31,389 nt of DNA, from NCBI GenBank assembly GCA_964553505.1, contig CAZKKX010000009.1, positions 1 to 31,389 on the forward strand, written 5' to 3'. A model generated the notes under the pieces. That model was not told the DNA's origin. It worked only from the letters and a program-made list of their open reading frames with translations, and searched no databases. Positions 8,058 through 15,612 of the stretch are shown piece by piece; position 1 is the first letter of the stretch; the number at the start of each line of letters is the position of its first letter. The position numbers and the translations under genes were made by a program. Source of the DNA: JAENZQ01 sp964553505. Lineage in GTDB: Bacteria > Bacillota > Clostridia > Peptostreptococcales > JAAYPU01.

Positions 8058-8808
8058 ATTTCCACCTTACTATTTTCCCCTCGACTTTTTTTATCAAGAG
8101 CTCAATAAGATAACTGATGAGTATGGTTGTAACAGTCCAAGCAAGAAGCATATCGATTTCAATATATAATTTTGATTCCCACATTCTTGTGCCTATGGCA
8201 TATTTGGGCTGACTCAATATTTCGGATCCCACGGTAACCTTCCATCCAATGCTGAAGGCAGAAGCAATGCCGGCAAAAATAAAAGGTGCCGTAGAAGGAA
8301 GATAAATATTTTTTATAATTTGAAAAATACCGATACCATATATTTTTGACATTTCAATTAAATTTCTATCGATATTTTTTGTTCCCTGCAGCACATTGGT
8401 ATAAATAATAGGAAAAGACACTAAAAAACCGGCAAAAATCGGAGTTTTTTCAGTTCCGAACCAGATAAGTAGCAAAAGGATAACAGACATAAAGGGGGTT
8501 GATTTTATTACGGCAAGCAGTGGATGCAAAGATTTTTCTATATAGTGATTTATGCCTGCAATCGTACCGAATATCATACCTGTAACCAGGGATAAAATAA
8601 AACCTGATAAACCTCGAAAGAGTGTAAACACCAGTGTATAAAAGGTATCCGGCGATTGAATCATTATTATCATATTGATAATAATAGATTCAGGGGATGG
8701 TAAAAGTGCTTCGTTATGATAGCTAAACGAAGCAACTTTCCATATCAAAATGATTATGATAACTGAAATCAGCGATATTTTTTTACTCTCCATAGTAGAA
8801 GTTTTCAT
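8032..8808 (-). CDS. ABC transporter permease (SsuC/TauC/ThiX type)
   Basis: 258 aa, inner-membrane channel subunit of the BPD_transp_1 family. Hydrophobic segments occur at about residues 12-28, 62-85, 100-130 and 160-200, with a C-terminal helix. The family's EAA-loop region reads NIYLPSTAPFIFAGIASAFS followed by IGWKVTVGSEIL. AGGAGG lies 11 nt before the ATG at 8808, a slightly long spacing. The gene overlaps its upstream neighbour (lipoprotein) and its downstream neighbour (ATPase) by 26 nt each, so translation of all three is probably coupled. Confidence 0.88.
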   Translation of the reverse strand: MKTSTMESKKISLISVIIIILIWKVASFSYHNEALLPSPESIIINMIIMIQSPDTFYTLVFTLFRGLSGFILSLVTGMIFGTIAGINHYIEKSLHPLLAVIKSTPFMSVILLLLIWFGTEKTPIFAGFLVSFPIIYTNVLQGTKNIDRNLIEMSKIYGIGIFQIIKNIYLPSTAPFIFAGIASAFSIGWKVTVGSEILSQPKYAIGTRMWESKLYIEIDMLLAWTVTTILISYLIELLIKKVEGKIVRWKYETESNNH

Positions 8809-9784
8809 CAGGCAATTTGCCTCCTATTGATTGTGGTGAAAACTCATTAAAGACATTCAGATAGAATTCTATTAATTGCTTAGAATCAGATGTTCTCACC
8901 AAATCTATATTACAACGCGGAATGGCGTTTTCTGCTGCTTTTGCAGCAAGACCCAAGTCATGCTTTTCAATAAGAAGGGATGCTTCAGCAGGATTTAAAT
9001 TCACCCAATTCACGGATTCTTCATACTGGTCCATAAAAAGTGTTACTATTTCCGGATGTTCATCTGCAAACTCTTTTCTTACTACAACAGCAGTCATAGG
9101 GTATGAAGCATCCACCGGCAGTACTGAAGAAGTTGCATGGGCATTTTTCCATTCTTCTTGCAAATTCATCGGAATTTGAACATCGGAATTCTTCATGGTG
9201 ACAGAGGTGACAAACGGTTCGGGAAGTACGGCGATAGATACCTGCCCAGCTGCAAATGCCTGAACCAATTCAGCTTGTTGAAAACTGTAATCGAACAAAA
9301 CATCCTTTTCTGGTTCCAGACCATTCAAGTTTAAAAGATATTTAAATAGAATATCCGGTGTAGATGCCTGGGCAAAAGGAGAAACGGTTTTTCCGGAAAA
9401 ATCCTGCCATTGATTTATTTCTACTCCGTTGGTAACCACATATAACATGCCCCATGTACAAATTCCGGAAACTTGATACTCTTCTTTTTTATTGTAAATA
9501 ATCGATGCGGTATTTGTCGGCAAAGTTGCAAAATCATATTCACCATTTAATAACTTAGCAACAAGAGTGTCCGGTGCTGGAACTATATCATAGTCAACAG
9601 AAATATTTTCTCCAAAAGTGATTTCTTCATCGATCATTTTTATCATGCCCATGGAGGAGGGACCTTTTAGTCCGGCTATTTTCACCTCTGTGGGCGACAG
9701 TGGCTCCTCTTCTGTTTGCTCAGAGCAGCCTGCAAAACCAAAAATCAAAAGTCCGATAATTGCATATAAAGTAATTTTTTTCAT
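8783..9784 (-). CDS. NMT1/SsuA-like substrate-binding lipoprotein of ABC importer
   Basis: 333 aa from ATG 9784, with AAAGGT (9793-9798) 8 nt upstream; an in-frame start at 9829 adds 15 residues and spoils the signal peptide. Lipobox GFAGC with lipidated Cys20 (MKKITLYAIIGLLIFGFAGC). The mature part is a type-II periplasmic-binding fold with EVKIAGLKGPSSMGMIKMID, LLNGEYDFATLPTNTASIIY and AGQVSIAVLPEPFVTSV, as in the NMT1/THI5/SsuA group. Substrate could be a thiamine precursor, a sulfonate or a similar small anion. No TPP riboswitch or metabolic neighbour identifies it, so substrate is left open. First gene of the operon. Confidence 0.88.
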   Translation of the reverse strand: MKKITLYAIIGLLIFGFAGCSEQTEEEPLSPTEVKIAGLKGPSSMGMIKMIDEEITFGENISVDYDIVPAPDTLVAKLLNGEYDFATLPTNTASIIYNKKEEYQVSGICTWGMLYVVTNGVEINQWQDFSGKTVSPFAQASTPDILFKYLLNLNGLEPEKDVLFDYSFQQAELVQAFAAGQVSIAVLPEPFVTSVTMKNSDVQIPMNLQEEWKNAHATSSVLPVDASYPMTAVVVRKEFADEHPEIVTLFMDQYEESVNWVNLNPAEASLLIEKHDLGLAAKAAENAIPRCNIDLVRTSDSKQLIEFYLNVFNEFSPQSIGGKLPDENFYYGE

Positions 9785-9850
9785 TGTATCACACCTTTCT
9801 AAAGGGTATAATTGATAAATAATGCCCAAACATTGAGCATTTCATTTATT

Positions 9851-9879
9851 ATTATAAGTTTCATAAATGGAAAAGTAAA
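9851..9879 (-). promoter_or_regulatory. Sigma-A-type promoter of the ABC importer operon
   Basis: Minus strand: -35 TTTACT (9874-9879), 17-nt spacer, -10 TATAAT (9851-9856), about 65 nt before the lipoprotein start. The leader holds a small inverted pair ATGCTCAATG/GGGCAT but no riboswitch I can recognise. Confidence 0.65.
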
Positions 9880-9898
9880 CAGAAAAAAGGGGCTTTTC

Positions 9899-9927
9899 TG
9901 TCATCGCGAGCAAAGTGCGGCGATCTC
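9899..9927 (+). repeat. Dispersed repeat copy (TGTCATCGCGAG...GGCGATCTC)
   Basis: This 29-bp segment begins TGTCATCGCGAG and ends GCGGCGATCTC. It is a variant of the sequence at 28416-28449 (TGTCATTGAGAAGCG...GTGGCGATCTC). Both copies are intergenic and G/C-richer than their surroundings. The pattern resembles the GTCATTGCGAG...GGCGATCTC dispersed intergenic element seen in many Firmicute and thermophile genomes; that link is from memory. Confidence 0.6.
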
Positions 9928-9974
9928 AGGTTCAATCCATAATCTATAATCACTTATTTGAAGGAGGAATATAA

Positions 9975-10670
9975 ATGTTAGGACCTGTTATTAATACTGT
10001 AACTGTTATTATCTGCGCATTAATTGGAACATTCTTGCACGGAGGAATACCTGACCGTTTTAACGATACGATTATGAAAGCATTAGGGCTGACGGTGTTG
10101 CTTTTAGGCTTATTAGGTGCATTTGAGGTCCAGCATTTTGTTTTATTGATTTTTAGTATGGTTTTTGGAAGTATTATAGGTGAGATTTTGGATATAGATG
10201 CGAATCTTGATCGTATGGGAAAGTGGATCGAAAGAAAGGTAGGAAAAGGGGAAGGTTCTGTTGCCAAAGGATTTGTCACTGCCAGCTTGATTTTTTGTGT
10301 AGGATCCATGGCTGTTGTAGGAGCCTTGCAGAGCGGCCTGACAGGTGATCATGAAATGCTTATTGCAAAATCCATTATAGATGGATTCACTTCTATTATT
10401 CTTGCTTCGACTATGGGTTTTGGAGTTATTTTTTCTGCAGTTATCATATTTATATATGAAGGCGGTATTGCATTTGGCGCCTCATATATTAAAGATTTTC
10501 TAAGTGCGGAAGTTGTTAATGAAATATCAGCAGTAGGAGGACTCTTGATTGCAGCTTTGGGGTTAAATTTTCTTGAAATAAAGAGAATAAAGGTAGCAAA
10601 TATGCTTCCGGCTTTATTGATTCCATTCATCTATTTTATAATTAAAGATTTTTTCCCGAATGTTTTTTAA
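9975..10670 (+). CDS. DUF554 membrane protein (YdfK/YqgA family)
   Basis: 231 aa with about seven hydrophobic segments. N-terminal MLGPVINTVTVIICALIGTF, then a conserved ALGLTVLLLGLLGAFE helix, FGSIIGEILDID, FVTASLIFCVGSMAVVGALQ near residue 105, and a C-terminal ISAVGGLLIAALGLNFLEIK. These are the hallmarks of the DUF554 family, integral membrane proteins of unknown, possibly transport-related, function. AAGGAGGA lies 6 nt before the ATG. It stands alone between the importer promoter and groES. Confidence 0.88.
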   Translation: MLGPVINTVTVIICALIGTFLHGGIPDRFNDTIMKALGLTVLLLGLLGAFEVQHFVLLIFSMVFGSIIGEILDIDANLDRMGKWIERKVGKGEGSVAKGFVTASLIFCVGSMAVVGALQSGLTGDHEMLIAKSIIDGFTSIILASTMGFGVIFSAVIIFIYEGGIAFGASYIKDFLSAEVVNEISAVGGLLIAALGLNFLEIKRIKVANMLPALLIPFIYFIIKDFFPNVF

Positions 10671-10780
10671 AAAGTGGAGAAAAAGGTAGTATATTTAAGA
10701 ATATCAATGTAATAATAAATAATAGGCGCTAATTTGGAATAAAATAGTTATTATTAACGATATTTAATCATTTTTTATGC

Positions 10781-10809
10781 TTGATTAACGTTGGAAGATG
10801 TATTAAATT
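10781..10809 (+). promoter_or_regulatory. Probable groESL promoter
   Basis: -35 TTGATT (10781-10786), 17-nt spacer, -10 TAAATT (10804-10809). The predicted start would fall inside the CIRCE operator, the usual arrangement for HrcA repression. Confidence 0.6.
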
Positions 10810-10813
10810 ATAC

Positions 10814-10840
10814 TTAGCACTCATTAAAGAAGAGTGCTAA
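10814..10840 (+). promoter_or_regulatory. CIRCE element (HrcA operator)
   Basis: Perfect consensus: TTAGCACTC (10814-10822), 9-nt spacer, GAGTGCTAA (10832-10840). HrcA binds this inverted repeat and represses chaperonin transcription until heat or misfolded protein depletes active HrcA. It places groES-groEL under class I heat-shock control. Confidence 0.97.
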
Positions 10841-10891
10841 CAAATAGTCAAAATATTTTACTTAATATTTATACAAAAGGAGGTTAAATCT

Positions 10892-11176
10892 ATGAACATT
10901 AAACCATTAGGAGACAGAGTCGTTATTAAAAGGCTTGAAGCAGAAGAAAAAACAAAAAGTGGGATCGTTCTTCCCAATCAGGCAAAAGAGCAGCCACAAA
11001 TGGCAGAAGTTATGGCAGCAGGTCCGGGCGGTACTGTAGATGGTAAAGAAGTAAAAATGGAAGTATCCGTGGGAGATGTGGTCATTTTTTCAAAATACGC
11101 CGGTACAGAAATTAAGTATGACGGCGAAGAATATACCATTATTTCACAAAAAGATATTCTAGCAATAGTTGGATAG
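10892..11176 (+). CDS. groES: Co-chaperonin GroES (Hsp10)
   Basis: 94 aa, typical length. MNIKPLGDRVVIKRLEAEEK start, mobile loop with SGIVLPNQAKEQPQ (residues 23-36), and the C-terminal beta barrel ending YTIISQKDILAIVG. It caps the GroEL cavity in an ATP-dependent cycle. AAGGAGG lies 8-9 nt upstream of the ATG. First gene of the operon; groEL starts 28 nt downstream. Confidence 0.98.
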   Translation: MNIKPLGDRVVIKRLEAEEKTKSGIVLPNQAKEQPQMAEVMAAGPGGTVDGKEVKMEVSVGDVVIFSKYAGTEIKYDGEEYTIISQKDILAIVG

Positions 11177-11204
11177 TTTAAACTAAAAAAGGAGGTTTTA
11201 CATA

Positions 11205-12845
11205 ATGACTAAAGAAATAAAATTTAGTGAAGACGCCAGAAGAAAACTTGAAACTGGAGTCAATAAACTTGCTGATACTGTAAAGGTTACTATTGGACCA
11301 AAGGGAAGAAATGTACTTCTTGATAAAAAATTTGGATCACCTGTTATTACTAATGATGGTGTTACCATTGCAAGAGAAATAGAACTGGAGGATCCATATG
11401 AAAACATGGGTGCCCAGTTGGTAAAAGAAGTTGCTACAAAGACCAATGATATTGCAGGAGACGGAACCACTACTGCTACTTTATTAGCACAGACAATTGT
11501 AAGAGAAGGATTGAAAAATGTTGCTGCCGGAGCCAATCCAATGGTTCTGAAAAGAGGAATACAAAGTGCAGTAGAAGTTGCTGTTGACGAGATTAAGAAG
11601 ATTTCAAAATCTGTTGAAGGAAAAGAAAACATCGCACAGGTTGCTTCGATTTCGGCAGACGACAACGAAATAGGAACTCTAATTGCAGAGGCTATGGAAA
11701 AAGTAGGAAAAGATGGCGTAATAACCGTTGAAGAATCTAAATCCATGGGCACAACTTTAAATGTTGTTGAAGGTATGCAGTTTGACAGAGGATATCTTTC
11801 AGCTTATATGGTAACAGATTCAGAAAAAATGGAAGCTGTATTGGAAAATCCATACATTTTAATTACTGATAAAAAAATTACAAATATTCAAGATATTTTA
11901 CCAATCCTTGAGCAAATCGTACAACAAGGTAAAAAACTATTGATAATTGCTGAAGATATTGAAGGAGAAGCTCTTGCAACGCTTGTGGTTAATAAATTAA
12001 GAGGTACTTTTGAATGTGTCGCAGTAAAAGCACCGGGATTTGGTGATAGAAGAAAAGCTATGCTTCAGGATATTGCCATACTCACAGGAGGTCAAGTGGT
12101 TTCTGAGGAATTAGGTCTTGACCTAAAAGAAACAAGACTTGAAATGCTTGGAAGAGCCAATACTGTAAAAGTAGATAAAGACAATACAACGATTGTTGAT
12201 GGCGCCGGCAATAAAAAAGATATTGATGAAAGAATCAATCAGATAAAAGTACAGATTGAAGATACCACTTCTGAGTTCGATAAGGAAAAGTTACAAGAAA
12301 GACTTGCTAAGCTTTCAGGAGGAGTTGCGGTTATAGAAGTAGGTGCTGCAACAGAAACAGAATTAAAAGAAAAGAAACACAGAATAGAAGACGCTTTGAA
12401 TGCAACAAGAGCTGCTGTTGAAGAAGGCATTGTATCAGGTGGAGGTGTTGCTCTGATCAATACGATTCCGGCAGTGGATGCTTATGTGAACTCACTGACA
12501 GGAGATGAAAAAACAGGAGCTACTATTATTAAGAGAGCACTGGAAGAGCCATTGAGACAGATTGTAGCCAATGCCGGCTATGAAGGATCAGTGGTTGTGG
12601 AAAAAGTTAAAAACAGCGCAGTGGGTACCGGATTCAACGCTGCAAAAGAAGAATATGTAGATATGATTAGTGCAGGAATTGTGGATCCGACTAAGGTGAC
12701 AAGATCAGCCCTTCAGAATGCTGCATCAGCATCTGCTATGCTTCTGACTACCGAAGCAGCAGTAGTTGATGTAAAAGAAGATGAGCCTCAGATGCCGGCC
12801 GGCGGTATGGGCGGCGGCATGGGCGGCATGCCGGGCATGATGTAA
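11205..12845 (+). CDS. groEL: Chaperonin GroEL (Hsp60)
   Basis: 546 aa, full length. Recognisable parts include VTIGPKGRNVLLDKKFGSP (ATP-site loop, about residues 28-46), NDIAGDGTTTATLLAQTIV (about 81-99, catalytic GDGTTT), apical-domain GYLSAYMVTD, GFGDRRKAMLQDIAILTGG and the C-terminal ATP-binding VSGGGVALI. The tail is the usual Gly-Gly-Met repeat (GGMGGGMGGMPGMM). Forms the tetradecameric folding chamber with GroES. AAGGAGG lies 10 nt before the ATG. A strong terminator follows. Confidence 0.99.
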   Translation: MTKEIKFSEDARRKLETGVNKLADTVKVTIGPKGRNVLLDKKFGSPVITNDGVTIAREIELEDPYENMGAQLVKEVATKTNDIAGDGTTTATLLAQTIVREGLKNVAAGANPMVLKRGIQSAVEVAVDEIKKISKSVEGKENIAQVASISADDNEIGTLIAEAMEKVGKDGVITVEESKSMGTTLNVVEGMQFDRGYLSAYMVTDSEKMEAVLENPYILITDKKITNIQDILPILEQIVQQGKKLLIIAEDIEGEALATLVVNKLRGTFECVAVKAPGFGDRRKAMLQDIAILTGGQVVSEELGLDLKETRLEMLGRANTVKVDKDNTTIVDGAGNKKDIDERINQIKVQIEDTTSEFDKEKLQERLAKLSGGVAVIEVGAATETELKEKKHRIEDALNATRAAVEEGIVSGGGVALINTIPAVDAYVNSLTGDEKTGATIIKRALEEPLRQIVANAGYEGSVVVEKVKNSAVGTGFNAAKEEYVDMISAGIVDPTKVTRSALQNAASASAMLLTTEAAVVDVKEDEPQMPAGGMGGGMGGMPGMM

Positions 12846-12868
12846 AATAGATATTAAATATAAATAAT

Positions 12869-12903
12869 AAAACGAGTAAAGTTGAACACTTTGCTCGTTT
12901 TTT
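12869..12903 (+). terminator. groESL intrinsic terminator
   Basis: AAAACGAGTAAAGT (12869-12882) pairs with ACTTTGCTCGTTTT (12888-12901) with one G-T pair, loop TGAAC, then more T. A partial second copy of the 3' arm (TGTGCTCGTTTTTA, about 12923-12936) follows, suggesting a local duplication. Confidence 0.92.
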
Positions 12904-13038
12904 GATTGTAGATAATTAAATACTGTGCTCGTTTTTATTAAAAAGAATAATTAATGCATCATGTGGAAAGACAGTAAAGAGATGGAACGAAATTTATCAT
13001 TTTATGTCTAATTATTATAGAAAATATCATCCATTCTA

Positions 13039-13067
13039 TTGATGCAATCTATTATATGAGATAAAAT
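13039..13067 (+). promoter_or_regulatory. Probable promoter of VanY-like gene
   Basis: -35 TTGATG (13039-13044), 17-nt spacer, -10 TAAAAT (13062-13067), about 31 nt before the start codon. Confidence 0.6.
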
Positions 13068-13097
13068 ATTATAGTTGCTTAAAGGGGGAATTTTTTT

Positions 13098-13955
13098 ATG
13101 AAAAGATTATCATTATTATTTATATTATTGATAGCCGCAGCATTTATTTTATTTTATATTTCCGGTAAGATCAATCCGGGGACGCAAGCCCGAGAAGCAA
13201 TGGACCCTATAGAAGAATCTCATGAAGAGGGTTTTCAGCTGGAGGATGATCTACAAGAATCGGAATCCGCAGAAGAAGAACAAGAAGATAATCAAACAGA
13301 TTCTGAAGTGGAACCGGAGTCTGAGATTCAGGTGCCTATTCCGGGAACAGAAGAATTTTATAAAGGTGTTACGGTTGTGGACAAGCCTGATGAATTATCG
13401 GTATTGGTAAACAAGAAAAATGTACTGAAATCAGATTATGAGCCGTCAGATTTGGTAAAACCGGAAGTATTTGCACCGGGTCGATCCGAAATAGAGATGT
13501 TCATGCGTGAAGAAGCGGCGGAGGCTGTCCTTGAATTGGTCAATGCTGCTGAAGAAGAGGATAACTTGGTGATTTTACCTGCTTCGGCGTATAGGTCTTA
13601 TGATTTGCAGGCTATTATATTTGAAAACAATATAAGCAGAAAAGGTTCGGTTGAAAAAGCCAATGAAACCAGTGCTTTGCCTGGACAAAGCGAACATCAA
13701 ACAGGTCTTGCCGTGGATATGTCCTGTAGTAGCGTTGGATATCAGATTAACAACTCTTTCAACGATACGGAAGAAGCAAAGTGGTTGGCAAATAATGCAC
13801 ATCGTTTTGGATTTATTATCCGGTATCCGGAAGGAAAGACAGAGATCACCGGATACAACTATGAGCCGTGGCACCTAAGATATGTTGGAAAAGAGATGGC
13901 TAAAGAAATATATGAAGAAGATTTGACACTTGAAGAATATCTGGAAAAACAATAG
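13098..13955 (+). CDS. VanY-like D-Ala-D-Ala carboxypeptidase (peptidase M15B)
   Basis: 285 aa. N-terminal membrane anchor or signal (MKRLSLLFILLIAAAFILFY), then an acidic Glu/Asp-rich linker at about 36-80, then the M15B domain. Metal and catalytic positions are present: SEHQTGLAVDM with H200 and D207, and EPWHLRYVG with E256 and H259; SAYRSYDLQ near 163 is the conserved substrate-site Arg motif. Such enzymes trim the terminal D-Ala from peptidoglycan stem peptides outside the membrane. There is no van resistance cluster nearby, so a housekeeping role in wall maturation or sporulation is more likely than glycopeptide resistance. GGGGG lies about 8 nt before the ATG. Confidence 0.9.
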   Translation: MKRLSLLFILLIAAAFILFYISGKINPGTQAREAMDPIEESHEEGFQLEDDLQESESAEEEQEDNQTDSEVEPESEIQVPIPGTEEFYKGVTVVDKPDELSVLVNKKNVLKSDYEPSDLVKPEVFAPGRSEIEMFMREEAAEAVLELVNAAEEEDNLVILPASAYRSYDLQAIIFENNISRKGSVEKANETSALPGQSEHQTGLAVDMSCSSVGYQINNSFNDTEEAKWLANNAHRFGFIIRYPEGKTEITGYNYEPWHLRYVGKEMAKEIYEEDLTLEEYLEKQ

Positions 13956-14075
13956 AAGCATTGAATAACTCTACGGAGTATAAAGTGAATAAGAATTATT
14001 GTCCGTGACATCCTAAATTTAGCAGAGAAGGGCAAATCTGTTTGATGGACAATTCTATCCAAAGTGTGAAGTGTA

Positions 14076-14104
14076 TTGACATCATAAGAACTCTTTGATA
14101 ACGT
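14076..14104 (+). promoter_or_regulatory. Probable guaBA promoter with extended -10
   Basis: Consensus -35 TTGACA (14076-14081), 17-nt spacer, weak -10 TAACGT (14099-14104) preceded by TGA (TGn extended -10). Upstream, ATTGTCC (13998-14004) and GGACAAT (14047-14053) form an inverted repeat. No purine riboswitch consensus is visible. Confidence 0.5.
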
Positions 14105-14140
14105 ATATAAAAATTAATAAGAAAGAAAGGATGTGAAAAC

Positions 14141-15604
14141 ATGATAGAGGATAAATTTTCTGCAGAAGGACTTACATTTGATGATGTTCTCCTTATTCCG
14201 CAAAAATCAGATGTACTGCCGAAAGATGTGGATACAAAAACAAGATTAACTGATAAAATCACACTGAATATTCCTATTATGAGCGCCGGTATGGATACTG
14301 TAACAGAGTCTAAATTGGCTATTGCCATAGCCAGAGAAGGCGGGATCGGAATAATTCACAAAAATATGTCCATTGGAATGCAGGCGGAAGAGGTGGATAA
14401 GGTTAAAAGGTGTGAGCATGGTGTCATTGTTGACCCTTTTTATTTATCTCCAAATCATGTCATAAACGATGCGATGGAGCTAATGGCAAAGTACAAAATA
14501 TCCGGTGTGCCCATTGTGGATGATAAAAAAAAGCTGTTAGGCATCATAACAAACAGGGATATCCGGTTTGAAGATGAAATGTTCAGGAAAATTAAAGAAG
14601 TAATGACAAAGGATAATCTGGTAACAGCCTCCGAAGGTATCAGTATGGAAGAGGCTGAAAAAATCTTAAAAAAGTATAAAATCGAAAAGCTGCCTTTAGT
14701 AGATGAAAAAGGGATACTTAAAGGTTTAATCACCATAAAGGATATAGAAAAACGAATTCTGTATCCTAATTCGGCTAAGGATGATAAAGGAAGGCTTTTA
14801 GTCGGCGCGGCTGTGGGAGTCACATCTGATATAATAGACAGAGTAGAGGCTTTGATTGATGCAGGAGTAGACTTAATTACTGTGGATACGGCGCATGGAC
14901 ATTCTCAAGGCGTTATTAACACGATAAAGAACTTGAGAAAGAAATATCCCGACGTACAGATTATTGCAGGAAATATTGCTTCAGGTGATGCGGCGGAAGA
15001 ACTCATTGCTGCAGGAGTTCATGCAATCAAAGTAGGAATGGGACCCGGTTCCATATGTACCACCAGAGTTATTGCCGGCATCGGAGTGCCTCAGATAACT
15101 GCTGTTTATGAGTGTGCAAAAGTTGCTCAGAAGTATCACATCCCTGTTATAGCTGATGGTGGCATAAAATACTCGGGAGATATTGCAAAAGTCATTGCAG
15201 CCGGAGCAGATGTTTGTATGATTGGTTCTTTATTTGCAGGAACGGAAGAGAGCCCTGGAGAAAAAGTAATTTATAAAGGCAGAAGCTTTAAAATTTATCG
15301 TGGCATGGGCTCTACTGCGGCTATGAGACAGGGAAGCGGCGACAGATATTTTCAGGATAATTCCAGAAAATTTGTTCCGGAAGGCGTGGAAGGTAGAGTG
15401 CCTTATAAAGGAGATTTGAAAGATACTGTTTATCAATTAGTCGGTGGTTTAAAGTCAGGAATGGGATATTGCGGAACACGAAACATTGAAGAATTAAAGG
15501 AAAACGGTAAATTTATTAAAATCACAAATGCCGGATTAATAGAGAGTCATCCTCATGATATAAGTATTACGAGGGAAGAATCAAACTATAGTGTAGGAGA
15601 ATAG
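14141..15604 (+). CDS. guaB: IMP dehydrogenase
   Basis: 487 aa. Oxidises IMP to XMP with NAD+, the first committed step to GMP. N-terminal GLTFDDVLLIPQKSDVLP; two CBS domains inserted at about residues 95-205 (ISGVPIVDD, VMTKDNLVTA, KLPLVDEKGILKGLIT); catalytic loop GSICTTR with Cys306; phosphate site IADGGIKYSGDIAKVIAAGA; flap RGMGSTAAM. AAAGGATG lies upstream of the ATG with slightly long spacing. guaA starts 8 nt after the stop, so the two form an operon that carries out IMP to GMP. Confidence 0.98.
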   Translation: MIEDKFSAEGLTFDDVLLIPQKSDVLPKDVDTKTRLTDKITLNIPIMSAGMDTVTESKLAIAIAREGGIGIIHKNMSIGMQAEEVDKVKRCEHGVIVDPFYLSPNHVINDAMELMAKYKISGVPIVDDKKKLLGIITNRDIRFEDEMFRKIKEVMTKDNLVTASEGISMEEAEKILKKYKIEKLPLVDEKGILKGLITIKDIEKRILYPNSAKDDKGRLLVGAAVGVTSDIIDRVEALIDAGVDLITVDTAHGHSQGVINTIKNLRKKYPDVQIIAGNIASGDAAEELIAAGVHAIKVGMGPGSICTTRVIAGIGVPQITAVYECAKVAQKYHIPVIADGGIKYSGDIAKVIAAGADVCMIGSLFAGTEESPGEKVIYKGRSFKIYRGMGSTAAMRQGSGDRYFQDNSRKFVPEGVEGRVPYKGDLKDTVYQLVGGLKSGMGYCGTRNIEELKENGKFIKITNAGLIESHPHDISITREESNYSVGE

Positions 15605-15612
15605 GTGGAAAA

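Noticed and set aside
9785..9900. TPP riboswitch before the NMT1-like importer
   Set aside because: No CTGAGA or ACCTGA-type core elements; only a promoter and a short leader.
9950..10630. Several minus-strand frames inside the DUF554 gene
   Set aside because: Shadow frames of a clear membrane-protein gene; the plus strand has the ribosome site and the family motifs.
11198..11752. A 184-aa minus-strand frame inside groEL
   Set aside because: Antisense to a highly conserved gene, with Ser/Ala/Pro-rich composition typical of shadow frames and no ribosome site.
13098..13955. Glycopeptide resistance gene vanY
   Set aside because: The domain is VanY-like, but there is no vanH/A/X or vanRS nearby. 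The VanZ-like gene is 13 kb away in a different context. Both are common housekeeping families in Clostridia.
13955..14141. Possible purine or PRPP riboswitch before guaB
   Set aside because: The conserved purine-aptamer loops and flanking TATA-type P1 stem are absent. Only a simple inverted repeat is seen.
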